Below, one piece after another: positions 56,528 through 64,000 of a DNA stretch of 64,000 nt. The DNA is from Corynebacterium otitidis ATCC 51513. Its GTDB lineage: Bacteria; Actinomycetota; Actinomycetes; Mycobacteriales; Mycobacteriaceae. The translations under genes were made by a program, and so were the position numbers. Every line of letters starts with the position of its first letter. Position 1 is the stretch's first letter. The notes beneath the pieces were generated by a model that saw only the letters and a list, made by a program, of their open reading frames with translations, ran no database searches and was not told the DNA's origin. The stretch spans positions 353,712 through 417,711 of the forward strand of contig NZ_JH815193.1 in the NCBI RefSeq assembly GCF_000296405.1. Direction: 5' to 3'.

Positions 56528-57322
56528 ATGATCTCCACCCGACCCACCCGCGCGCTCGCCGCCGGCGCCGCCCTCACCCTGGGGCTCGCGCTCGCGTCCT
56601 GCGCCGACGACGCCGCCGACAACCAGGCCGACGACGCCGCCGGCTCCGAGGACGGCGGCACGATCACGCTCTACGCCGCGGCCTCGACCTCGGTGCTCAA
56701 CGACGAGATCACCGACCGCCTCGCCGAGGAGGGCTTTGACGTCGACATCGTCAACACCGGCTCCTCCGAGCTCGTCGCGCAGCTCGAGGAGGGCGCCCCG
56801 GCCGACGTGTTCGTCTCCGCCGACCAGCGCACCATGGACCGCGCCGTCGACTCCGAGGTCGTCCAGGACCCCGAGGAGCTCGCCCACAACGAGATGGTCA
56901 TGGTCGTGCCCGCCGACAACCCGGCCGACATCTCCAGCGTCGAGGACTTGGACGAGGACACCGTGCTCGCGCTCTGCGACGAGGAGGTGCCCTGCGGCAA
57001 CGTCTCCGGCCAGATCCAGGAGTCCCTCGGCCTCGAGCTCCAGCCCGACACCCTCGAGCCATCCGTGACCGACGTGCTCGAGAAGGTCGCCTCCGGCGAG
57101 GTCGACGCCGGCTGGGTCTACCGCACCGACGCCGCCTCCGCCGGCGACCAGGTCCAGATCATCGAGATCCCCGGCGCGGAGGAGCACCAGAACACCCTCT
57201 TCGGCGCGCTCACCGCCGACCCGCAGAACCCCGAGGGCGCTAAGGCGCTCCTCGACCTCCTCACCGGCGAGGAGTTCGCCGAGATCTGGGAGGAGCACGG
57301 CTTCCTCCCGACCCAGGACTAG
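56528..57322 (+). CDS. modA: Molybdate-binding lipoprotein ModA
   Basis: Captures molybdate outside the membrane. It has 264 residues. The signal peptide ends LALASC with lipid cysteine C25. The mature part has TLYAAASTSVLNDEI, TGSSELVAQLEEGAPADVFVSAD by pattern, and GWVYRTDA, all ModA hallmarks. Very acidic overall. It is followed after 3 bases by the fused permease-ATPase. Confidence 0.96.
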   Translation: MISTRPTRALAAGAALTLGLALASCADDAADNQADDAAGSEDGGTITLYAAASTSVLNDEITDRLAEEGFDVDIVNTGSSELVAQLEEGAPADVFVSADQRTMDRAVDSEVVQDPEELAHNEMVMVVPADNPADISSVEDLDEDTVLALCDEEVPCGNVSGQIQESLGLELQPDTLEPSVTDVLEKVASGEVDAGWVYRTDAASAGDQVQIIEIPGAEEHQNTLFGALTADPQNPEGAKALLDLLTGEEFAEIWEEHGFLPTQD

Positions 57323-57325
57323 CCC

Positions 57326-59248
57326 GTGGCGGGCAGCAACGCGGCCGCCGCGCCCAGACCCGCGCACCGGCCCGCGCCCGGCGGCGTCATCGCGGTGGGG
57401 CTCATCGCCCTCGCCGTGGTCGTCGTCCCGCTCATAGCGCTCGCGTTCCGCGTCTCCTGGAACCGCTTCGGGGAGGTCCTCACCGACCCCGAGACCCTCG
57501 AGATGATGCGGCTGAGCCTCGTGGCAGGCGTGCTCACCGCGGTGATCTCCACGATGCTCGGCGTGCCGCTCGCCGGGTGGATCGCCGCGAGCCGCCGCGG
57601 CGCGGCGATCGTTCGGCTGCTCGTCCTGCTGCCGCTGGCCATGCCCCCGGTCGTGGCAGGCATGGCGCTCAACGCGGCGCTCGGCAGGCGCGGGGTTGCG
57701 GCCCCGCTGCTCGACGCGCTCGGCGTGCAGTTCTCCTTCACGTTCGCCGGGGTTGTCGCCGCGCACGTGTTCATCTGCCTGCCGTTCGTCGTCATCTCCG
57801 CGGACTCCGCGCTGCGCAGCATCGACCGGGAGGTCGTCGCCTCCGCCGCCGGGCTGGGGCTGGGCCCCAGGCGCATCTGGTGGCGCATCGTGCTGCCCGC
57901 CATCGGCCCGGCGACCGCGACCGGCGCGGGCCTGGCTCTTAGCCGCTCGCTCGGCGAGTTCGGCGCGACCCTGACGTTCGCGGGCTCCCTTCCCGGGGAG
58001 ACCCGCACCCTGCCCGTGGGCATCTACGTCGAGCGCCAGTCCGACCTCGACCGCGCCTACGTGCTCGCCGCGGCGCTTTTGCTCATGGCGCTCATCGTGC
58101 TACTCATCGCGAACCTGCCGGTGCTGCTCGCAAAGGAGCACAAGGCCACGCCTGCGAGCATCGACGAGGGCGATATCGAGCGCCTGGCGGCCCTCGTCCG
58201 CCCGCCCGAGGGCACCGAGGCCCCCGCGATCGCCGTGCGCTACCACTCCGAGAGCGACTCCGGCGGCCGCTCGGCGATCACCCTGCCCGCCGGGGAGACG
58301 AGCGTGCTCGTCGGCCCCAACGGCTCGGGCAAGTCCACGCTCGCAGGTTTGATCGCCGGGCGGCTCGCCGGGGCGGACGTCCACGCCGGCGACCGGGAGC
58401 TCACCGACGGGCGCGGCAGGCCGGTGCCCGCGCACCGCCGCGGCATCGTCATGCTCACCCAAAACCCCGGGCTGCCGCGCACGACGACCGCCGCCGGCGC
58501 CATCACGATGGTCACCCGCGACAAGGAGCGCACCGGCGAGCTTCTTTCCGCCGCGGGGCTTAGCGAGGTCGCCGCCATGCCCGTGCCGCAGCTCTCCGGC
58601 GGGCAGGCAGCCCAGGTCGCGCTCGTGCGCGCGCTCGCCGCGCGGCCCGCGACGCTCGTCCTCGACGAGCCGCTCGCCGCGGTCGACCGGGTCTCCGAGC
58701 AGCGCTGGCACCGCCTGCTCGAGGCCACCGCTAGGGACCGCACGACGATCATCGTCAGCCACCAGCTCGGCGAGATCGCCCGGCTCGCGAACCGCGTGGT
58801 GACGGTCTCCGGGGGCTGGCCGGTCGACGACCAGGACGCCGGCGAGTTCTTCGCCGCCCCGCCCACCGACTTCGCGGTCCGGCTCTGCGGCACCAACCGC
58901 ATCGCCGGCACCTACCGCGAGGACGCGGGCGGCGCCGGCCGCCTCGAGACGGAGGGACTCACCCTCCCCGCGCGGCCCGGCGGGGAGCACGCGCCCGTCG
59001 CCGGCGGGCCCGCGGTCGCGTTCGTGCCCGCCACGGCTGTGACCCTCGACGAGGAGGGCCCGTGGCGCGCCACGATCGTCGATTTAAGCTCCCAGGCTGG
59101 GGGCATGTGCCCCGTAAGCGTCGATCTCGGCGGCACGCGGCTCACCCTCGGGGTACCCGCCCGCCTCGTCGCAAGCGAGGGCCTCACCTTCGGCACCGAG
59201 GTCCGCCTCGCCATCGACGCCAGCCAGGCCACGGTGCGTGCCGCGTAG
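57326..59248 (+). CDS. modBC: Fused molybdate ABC transporter permease-ATPase (ModB-ModC)
   Basis: A 640-residue single chain with a GTG start. Residues 20-265 form the ModB permease with about six helices and the coupling loop ASAAGLGLGPRRIWW. Residues about 295-500 form the ATPase: Walker A GPNGSGKST (330-338), Q379, signature LSGGQ (423-427), Walker B LVLDEP (444-449), H479. A C-terminal TOBE/Mop-like region (about 515-640) probably senses molybdate. The fusion is intact with no frameshift. Confidence 0.94.
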   Translation: MAGSNAAAAPRPAHRPAPGGVIAVGLIALAVVVVPLIALAFRVSWNRFGEVLTDPETLEMMRLSLVAGVLTAVISTMLGVPLAGWIAASRRGAAIVRLLVLLPLAMPPVVAGMALNAALGRRGVAAPLLDALGVQFSFTFAGVVAAHVFICLPFVVISADSALRSIDREVVASAAGLGLGPRRIWWRIVLPAIGPATATGAGLALSRSLGEFGATLTFAGSLPGETRTLPVGIYVERQSDLDRAYVLAAALLLMALIVLLIANLPVLLAKEHKATPASIDEGDIERLAALVRPPEGTEAPAIAVRYHSESDSGGRSAITLPAGETSVLVGPNGSGKSTLAGLIAGRLAGADVHAGDRELTDGRGRPVPAHRRGIVMLTQNPGLPRTTTAAGAITMVTRDKERTGELLSAAGLSEVAAMPVPQLSGGQAAQVALVRALAARPATLVLDEPLAAVDRVSEQRWHRLLEATARDRTTIIVSHQLGEIARLANRVVTVSGGWPVDDQDAGEFFAAPPTDFAVRLCGTNRIAGTYREDAGGAGRLETEGLTLPARPGGEHAPVAGGPAVAFVPATAVTLDEEGPWRATIVDLSSQAGGMCPVSVDLGGTRLTLGVPARLVASEGLTFGTEVRLAIDASQATVRAA

Positions 59249-59341
59249 CCAGCGGGTTTCCGCGCCCCGCCTGGCCGGTGGTAGGGTTCCTCCTGTTGCC
59301 ACGACTGGCAACGAGGCCGCCTTATAACTCGGGCGGGTCTC

Positions 59342-59418
59342 GTCTCCGTAGCTCAGTGGATGAGAGCATCGGTTTCCGGTACCGAAGGTCGCAGGTTCGA
59401 ATCCTGTCGGGGACACCA
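59342..59418 (+). tRNA. tRNA-Arg (anticodon CCG)
   Basis: The acceptor GTCTCCG pairs with CGGGGAC (59408-59414). The D stem is GCTC/GAGC. The anticodon stem TCGGT/ACCGA encloses TTCCGGT, giving anticodon CCG that reads CGG. The T loop TTCGAAT is standard and CCA is encoded (59416-59418). CGG should be a frequent codon in this GC-rich genome. Confidence 0.96.
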
Positions 59419-59429
59419 CCTCTTATTAC

Positions 59430-59466
59430 AGCCGCCGCCCGCGCACCGCAGCGGGTGGCGGCTTTC
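59430..59466 (+). terminator. Terminator of tRNA-Arg
   Basis: AGCCGCCGCCCGC (59430-59442) pairs with 59451-59463 (one G-T wobble) around an 8-base loop and is followed by TTCTCG. Confidence 0.75.
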
Positions 59467-59620
59467 TCGTGCGCGCCCCCCTGGGTTGCCCCGCCCCACC
59501 CCGCTCGCCCTCGAGCTCTGCGTCGCCTGAGCGAGCGCTGTTAGGCTGGCTATACATACACAGTCCACTCAGCTACGCCTCGGGCACCGCCCCGGGGAAG
59601 GATCTGGTGATTATCGAGCC

Positions 59621-60514
59621 ATGACCATGCCACCGCAGAACCCCGCCGGCTACGGCGCTATCGACCCCGAGCCCGCCAGGCCCCGGCCCCGCGTCGGCCG
59701 AGCCTTCGGCTGGGCCTTCACGACGACCTTTAAGAACGCGAAGATCTGGGTAGTCTTCGGCCTCGTCGCGGGCGCGCTCTCCGGGGTGCTCAACTACGCC
59801 TCGGGCACCTCCTTCGACACCCTGGATATCTCCGCCGGGCTCACCCAGGCCGAGCTCCAGCAGCTCTCCGCGCAGGCGGGCGTCTCCGCCCTCATCACCG
59901 TGGTCATCAGCCTGCTCGTCGCGCCGCTCGTCGTCACCGCCGCGCTGCGCCAGGTCGACGAGGCCAAGCTCGGCTGGGGGCAGGCGCTCTCCAGCCCGAA
60001 CTACGGCCCCACCCTCGGGGTGCAGGTCCTAAGCGGCCTCGCGAGCGCCGTCGTGACCCTCGCGATCGGCGTGGTCGCCGTCCTGCTCCTCGGCCTGTTC
60101 GGGGCGGGCGGCGGCGTCGTCCTCATCATCGGGGCGCCCGTGGTGCTCCTCGCCCTCTTCTTCGCCTACTTCGCCGTCTCGGCGTTCTTCTGCTACTGGC
60201 AGTTCTTCGCCGCCGACCGGCGCGCCGCCTTCGGCCAGGCCATCTCCCGGGGCTTCAAGCTCGGCAAGACGGCGTTCTGGCCCACCGTCGGGCTGCTCGC
60301 GCTCATCGTGCTCTACGGGCTGGGCGTCGGCATCGCCGCCGGCATCGTGGCCGTCCTCTTCGCCGCCCTAGGGGCGTTCCTCGGCTCGGTGCTGTCCTCG
60401 GCGCTGGTGACGATGCTCCTCCTGCCGGTCACCGTGCTCGCCTTCGCGCACCTCTTCCGGCAGGGCGTCGGCGGCCAGCTCCCCGCCGGCCACAGCGAAC
60501 CCATCGCCTACTAG
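59621..60514 (+). CDS. Polytopic membrane protein, function unknown
   Basis: A 297-residue protein. A proline-rich hydrophilic N-terminus (1-25) is followed by about six membrane helices, at roughly 38-60, 88-110, 135-160, 162-190, 226-255 and 256-282. Between them, the cytoplasmic-looking FFAADRRAAFGQAISRGFKL and VGRAFGWAFTTTFKNAKIW recall the repeated domain of DUF975/GDPD-membrane-type proteins. I cannot assign a function. ATG at 59627 is an alternative start. A strong terminator follows. Confidence 0.8.
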   Translation: MTMPPQNPAGYGAIDPEPARPRPRVGRAFGWAFTTTFKNAKIWVVFGLVAGALSGVLNYASGTSFDTLDISAGLTQAELQQLSAQAGVSALITVVISLLVAPLVVTAALRQVDEAKLGWGQALSSPNYGPTLGVQVLSGLASAVVTLAIGVVAVLLLGLFGAGGGVVLIIGAPVVLLALFFAYFAVSAFFCYWQFFAADRRAAFGQAISRGFKLGKTAFWPTVGLLALIVLYGLGVGIAAGIVAVLFAALGAFLGSVLSSALVTMLLLPVTVLAFAHLFRQGVGGQLPAGHSEPIAY

Positions 60515-60537
60515 GCCGGCCTTAGCACCAACGACCG

Positions 60538-60582
60538 GCGCCCGGCGGCCCCTCGATTCGAGAGGGGCCGCCGGGCGCTTTC
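60538..60582 (+). terminator. Strong intrinsic terminator
   Basis: A 17-bp perfect stem (60538-60554 with 60562-60578) with a 7-base loop is followed by TTTCTTG on the plus strand. It ends the membrane-protein transcript and faces the stop of the converging ATPase gene. Confidence 0.88.
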
Positions 60583-60601
60583 TTGTGCTTGGGCTAGCCG
60601 G

Positions 60602-63322
60602 TTAGGCCTCGAGGGCGTCCTCGAAGGACACGTCGTGGCGGGCGTCGTCGCTCACCTGCGCGTAGCGTTCCGGCCAACAGGTCAGCACGAAGATCTGGCC
60701 GGTGTCGGCGAAACGGCTGAGCACCTGGCAGACGCGCTCCACGCGGCTGCGGTCGCTGCTGCCCAAAGCGTCGTCGATGATCACCGGCGCAGACCCAGTC
60801 TCCTCCCTGGAGACGAGCGCCGCGAGCGCAAGACGGCTGATGATGTCGACCTGTTCCTTCGCCCCGCCGGACAGCGCCCCGACGGGGACGCCCACCCCGC
60901 TGGTGACGCGCTGCTGGATCTCGAGGCTCGGCCCGAGCGTGAAGCTCGTGCCGGGGCCGAAAACCTCCTCGCCGAGGCGGTCGAGGATCTCCTGGTAGGG
61001 CCGCTCGTGGCTGGCGCGGACCCGCTCCCGGTGGTCGACGAGCGTGCGATACAGCGTGAGCGCCGCGTGGGCGCGCCGCTCGACGGCGGCGAGCTCCTCC
61101 TCGACTCTCTCGAGGTCGGCGGCGCGCTCGGAGAGCTCGACGCCGGCTCCACGCCGCGCGCTGAGCCGGCCGCGCAGCGCCGATACCTGCTCCCCGAGGC
61201 TCTGTTGTTCGCTCCGGGCCTGGTCGAGCTTCGCGGCCGCCTGCCGCGCCGCGCCGGTCGCCTCCTCGGGTCGGGCGGCGGCGGCCTCGTCGGCGGCGTC
61301 GCGGGCGGCGGCCTCAGCGCGCTCGGCCTCGCCCTTCAGCCCCGCGGCGCGCTCCCGAAGCTCGTCGATCGGCTCCTCCTGCTCCGCGGCCTCGAGGTTC
61401 TCCTTGGTTTCCTTGAGGCGCTCTCGGGCGGAGTCGAGGTTCGCCTTGGCCGTGGCGAGGCGCTCCCGCGCGGCGCCGGCGCGGGTGCGCACGTCGTCGA
61501 GCTGTCCCTCGAGGGAGCGCAGCTCCTCGTCGAGGTTCCTGACCTCGGCGTCGGCCTCCCGGATCTCGGCGTGGACCTCGTCGAGGCCGCGGCCCTCGGC
61601 GTCCTCGGTGTCGTCGCCGCCGGGGCCTGTGGCCTGCTCCTCGAGGGCGCGCAGCCGCCCCTCGAGCGCGGCGGCGTCCCTGAGCCCCGCGCCGGTAAGA
61701 AGCGTCCGGCGCTCCGCGGCGGCGCTGGCGACCTCGTCGTCGCGCTCCTTCGCGCGGCGCGCGAAACCCGCGGCCTCCTCGACGCCGCCGGCGCCGAGCC
61801 GCTCGAGCTCATCGGTGAGCTTCTGCTCGGCGCGCCGCGCGACATCCCGGAGGCCGCTCCCGTCGTCCTGCCCGGAGCCGAGGGAGACGCGGGCGCGCAG
61901 CCCGCCGACCTCGAGGACCGTGCCGTCCTCGAGGGGAACGGTGGCTCCCTCAGGGGTGATGTCGAGCTCCTCGCCGTCGACGACGACGGTGACGGTTCCA
62001 TCGGCCTCCAGCTCGAGGCGCCCGGTGGCGGCCTCGGCGCGGGCGGCGGCGTTCTCCGCGGCTCCGGCCAGGCGGCGCAGCCGATCGACGTCCTCGTCCG
62101 CCACCTCCACCCCGGTCGGGGTGGTGACCTCGAGCGAGCGGGCCTTATCGGCGCGCCTCTCCGCGGCGGCGACCTTCTCGGCGAGGCCGCGCAGCTCGGC
62201 GAGCCGGCTCGCCGCCTGCCTAGCGCGTTCCCTCGCCTCGAGGGCGTCGGCCTCGTCCTTGAGCTCTGCGCGGCGCCGGGTCAGCTCCTCGCGTTTGGCT
62301 CGCGTCTCCCCGCGGCTGGTCTCGAGGACCTCGCGCCTCTCGCCAACAGACGTCTCGTCGCGCCCCGCTGCGTCGCGCTCCGCCTCGTGGTGCTGGATGC
62401 TTTTCTCCAGGTCGGCGGCCTTGCGGTGGGCGGCCTCGCGCTCGGCGAGCCGGCGCGCGGCGTCGCGGGCGCGATCTCGGGAGGCGCCGGCGTCCTTGCG
62501 GGCGGCCTCGGCCTTCTCGGTGAGCGTCCCTGCGCGCCGCGCGGCCTCGGCGGCGGCCTTCTCCTCCTCCTCGAGGCCGGGGATCGCCTCGGCGGCCTCG
62601 GCGAGGTTCTTCTCGACTCGGGCGATCTCGGCGGCGTCGCGAGCGACGGAGCGCTCGGCCTCCTGCGCCTCCGCGTGGGCGTCGCGGGCGCGGTCGCGCT
62701 CGGCGATGGGCCCGGCGAGCAGGCCGCCTTTGCCCGGCTTGGGATTCTCCCCGGGCCTGGTCGAGGCCCTGGTGTAGTAGCGCAGGGCCTCTCGGTGCGC
62801 GGCGTCGACGAGCCCGGCGTCGGCCGGGGCGGAGCCCGCGCCGGCGCGGCTGAGCGCCTCCTCGACGGAGCCGCTCGCGCCGCCGGGGGCGATGACCTGG
62901 CCGAGCTGGCCCTGGTTGAGGACGAGCGCGTCGCTTAAGCTCCTGTCGAGCCCGGCGCGCACGAGCCGCTCGAGGCGGTCCTCGGCTTGCCGCCCGGTGA
63001 GCTCCTCGGGCTGGGGCGAGAGGAGCTTTAAGCGCGCCGAGGAGCCCTGCCCGTAGGTCTTATCGACGACGAAGCGGGTGCCGGCGAGCGTCGCCTCGAG
63101 CTCGACGCGGGCCGAGGGGCTGCCGGAGCGGATATCCGCCTTGAGCGCCTTCGCGCTGGAGCTGTGCTTCGTGCCGAGCACGAGGTCGAGGGCGCGCGGC
63201 ACGGTGCTCTTGCCGAGCTCGTTGTCGCCGCTGACGACGATGACCCCGGTGTCGGGCAGCCCGGCGAGCGTCGCGCGGCGCACGCCGCGGAGGTTCTCGA
63301 TGACGAAGCGGTGGATCTTCAC
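60602..63322 (-). CDS. SMC/Rad50-like ATPase, YhaN/SbcC type
   Basis: A 906-residue P-loop ATPase. The N-terminal Walker A is GDNELGKST (32-40), the signature LSGGAKEQ (817-824) and Walker B VIIDDALGSSD (847-857), with about 650 residues of Ala/Glu/Arg-rich coiled coil between. No CxxC zinc hook is seen in the coil, unlike SbcC/Rad50, so YhaN is the closer model. The GTG start has AAGGAG about 8 nt upstream and lies 3 bases after the nuclease stop. It should form a DNA-end processing complex with the next gene. Confidence 0.9.
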   Translation of the reverse strand: MKIHRFVIENLRGVRRATLAGLPDTGVIVVSGDNELGKSTVPRALDLVLGTKHSSSAKALKADIRSGSPSARVELEATLAGTRFVVDKTYGQGSSARLKLLSPQPEELTGRQAEDRLERLVRAGLDRSLSDALVLNQGQLGQVIAPGGASGSVEEALSRAGAGSAPADAGLVDAAHREALRYYTRASTRPGENPKPGKGGLLAGPIAERDRARDAHAEAQEAERSVARDAAEIARVEKNLAEAAEAIPGLEEEEKAAAEAARRAGTLTEKAEAARKDAGASRDRARDAARRLAEREAAHRKAADLEKSIQHHEAERDAAGRDETSVGERREVLETSRGETRAKREELTRRRAELKDEADALEARERARQAASRLAELRGLAEKVAAAERRADKARSLEVTTPTGVEVADEDVDRLRRLAGAAENAAARAEAATGRLELEADGTVTVVVDGEELDITPEGATVPLEDGTVLEVGGLRARVSLGSGQDDGSGLRDVARRAEQKLTDELERLGAGGVEEAAGFARRAKERDDEVASAAAERRTLLTGAGLRDAAALEGRLRALEEQATGPGGDDTEDAEGRGLDEVHAEIREADAEVRNLDEELRSLEGQLDDVRTRAGAARERLATAKANLDSARERLKETKENLEAAEQEEPIDELRERAAGLKGEAERAEAAARDAADEAAAARPEEATGAARQAAAKLDQARSEQQSLGEQVSALRGRLSARRGAGVELSERAADLERVEEELAAVERRAHAALTLYRTLVDHRERVRASHERPYQEILDRLGEEVFGPGTSFTLGPSLEIQQRVTSGVGVPVGALSGGAKEQVDIISRLALAALVSREETGSAPVIIDDALGSSDRSRVERVCQVLSRFADTGQIFVLTCWPERYAQVSDDARHDVSFEDALEA

Positions 63323-63325
63323 CTT

Positions 63326-64000
63326 CTAGCTCTCCTTCCGCTCTGCCGCGAGCAGCCTGACCAGCAGTCGCACGGCGCCGTCCTCGCCGCGCTCGACGAG
63401 CTCGTCGAGCGCGTCGCGGGTGAACCCGGTGATCTGGAGGTCGTCGATCTCGCCCTCGGTGGGGGCGGTGTGGAGGTCCATGTAGCGCTCGTGGGGGTAG
63501 AGGTTGCTAAACCGCGGGGCCAGCCGCGCGAGCCCCTCGTCGAGGCGGACCCGCTCCTCGAGGCTTAAGGCACCAGAGAGCGCGTAGCGCACGACGACGC
63601 GTTCCCGCTCCGGGGGATAGCCGTCGAGGCGCTCAAGGAACCGCTCGACGTCGCCGGCGGAGTTGAGCTCCGCGGAGAGCTCCTCGAGGCGCCAGCGGCC
63701 GACCTCGAGCTCCTCGACCGCGACGTCGGCGGGGCGGCCGGGCTCCTTGTCGACGTCGACGAGGAGGGCCTTGCCGGAGTTGGACTCACCTTTGCCTTCC
63801 GCTGCGCCGGCGTCGACGCGGTGGAAGTCGGTGGCCTCGGGGGCGCCGGAGTACCAGATCTTGCCCGTCTCCCCGATCCGGGTCGCGGAGTGGGTGTCGC
63901 CGAGCGCGACGTAGTCGACGACGCGCTCGTCGAGCGCCCGCTCGGCGCGGTCGATGTCGATCCGCTCGGCGGCGTGGTCGCCGAAGTCGGTGACGGGCCC
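63326..64000 (-). CDS. SbcD/YhaO-like metallophosphoesterase (partial, N-terminus off window)
   Basis: The minus frame is open from the right edge to a TAG at 63326-63328 (224 codons seen). The visible part carries a metal motif in DYVALGDTHSATRIG and then IWYSGAPEATDF, the usual end of the nuclease domain. A capping region with EERVRLDEGLARLAPRF follows. The usual GHxH is GDTH here, as I recall for the actinobacterial subfamily. The N-terminal metal-binding motifs lie beyond the window. It is the upstream partner of the ATPase gene. Confidence 0.85.
   Translation of the reverse strand, partial: GPVTDFGDHAAERIDIDRAERALDERVVDYVALGDTHSATRIGETGKIWYSGAPEATDFHRVDAGAAEGKGESNSGKALLVDVDKEPGRPADVAVEELEVGRWRLEELSAELNSAGDVERFLERLDGYPPERERVVVRYALSGALSLEERVRLDEGLARLAPRFSNLYPHERYMDLHTAPTEGEIDDLQITGFTRDALDELVERGEDGAVRLLVRLLAAERKES

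Noticed and set aside
59342-59418. tRNA-Arg as an integration site
   Set aside because: No integrase, no duplicated tRNA 3' end and no compositional change follow the tRNA.

Overview
The window is GC-rich actinobacterial DNA (roughly three quarters G+C by eye). The gene order matches the Corynebacterium chromosome as I recall it from C. glutamicum. Read from high to low coordinates it runs argS-lysA-hom-thrB, rho-prfA-prmC-sua5-wecA-atpI-atpBEFHAGDC-DUF2550-nucS, a ybbN-type thioredoxin, an ABC ATPase/Nudix/methyltransferase trio, etfBA, a cysteine desulfurase, a spermidine-synthase-like gene, mnmA and a MetE-like gene. A high-GC member of Corynebacteriaceae is the best guess; the species cannot be told.

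Layout. 1-10136: tRNA thiolation (mnmA), cysteine desulfurase, electron-transfer flavoprotein, a THUMP-like methyltransferase, a Nudix hydrolase and an ABC ATPase, nearly all on the minus strand. A lower-GC patch at about 3070-3970 carries a small unrecognised membrane protein. 10215-17800: an accessory block in which a polar-amino-acid-type ABC importer and two flavin monooxygenases (minus) face a FAD/NAD(P)-binding protein (plus) across a promoter region with a McbR-like operator. This looks like uptake and oxidative cleavage of an organosulfur amino-acid-like compound. 17875-30392: YbbN, thiamine-binding protein, mismatch endonuclease NucS, DUF2550, the complete F1Fo ATP synthase operon, AtpI and WecA. 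30465-35139: translation and termination genes (sua5, prmC, prfA, rho). 35746-43269: an acyl-CoA ligase, then threonine and lysine genes and argS.

43463-59248 is a more rearranged metabolic block. It holds moaA; pyrR-pyrB-pyrC behind a PyrR-binding RNA hairpin; argR with an arginine deiminase set (arcB, a 53-residue membrane protein, arcA); and a molybdenum-cofactor and molybdate-uptake cluster (moeA1, moaC, mobA, moaE, mogA, moeA2, moaD, modA, fused modBC). The pyrC product lacks most zinc ligands of dihydroorotase and is probably a pseudo-enzyme. 59342-64000: tRNA-Arg(CCG), a polytopic membrane protein, and an SbcCD/YhaNO-like ATPase-nuclease pair that runs off the right edge.

Several genes (argS, nucS, moaA, moeA1, moeA2, the acyl-CoA ligase, the importer permease) have a TANNNT -10 box 7-10 nt before the start codon and no Shine-Dalgarno, so leaderless mRNAs appear common here. 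Coordinates below use the start codons I judged best, which sometimes differ from the longest open frame.
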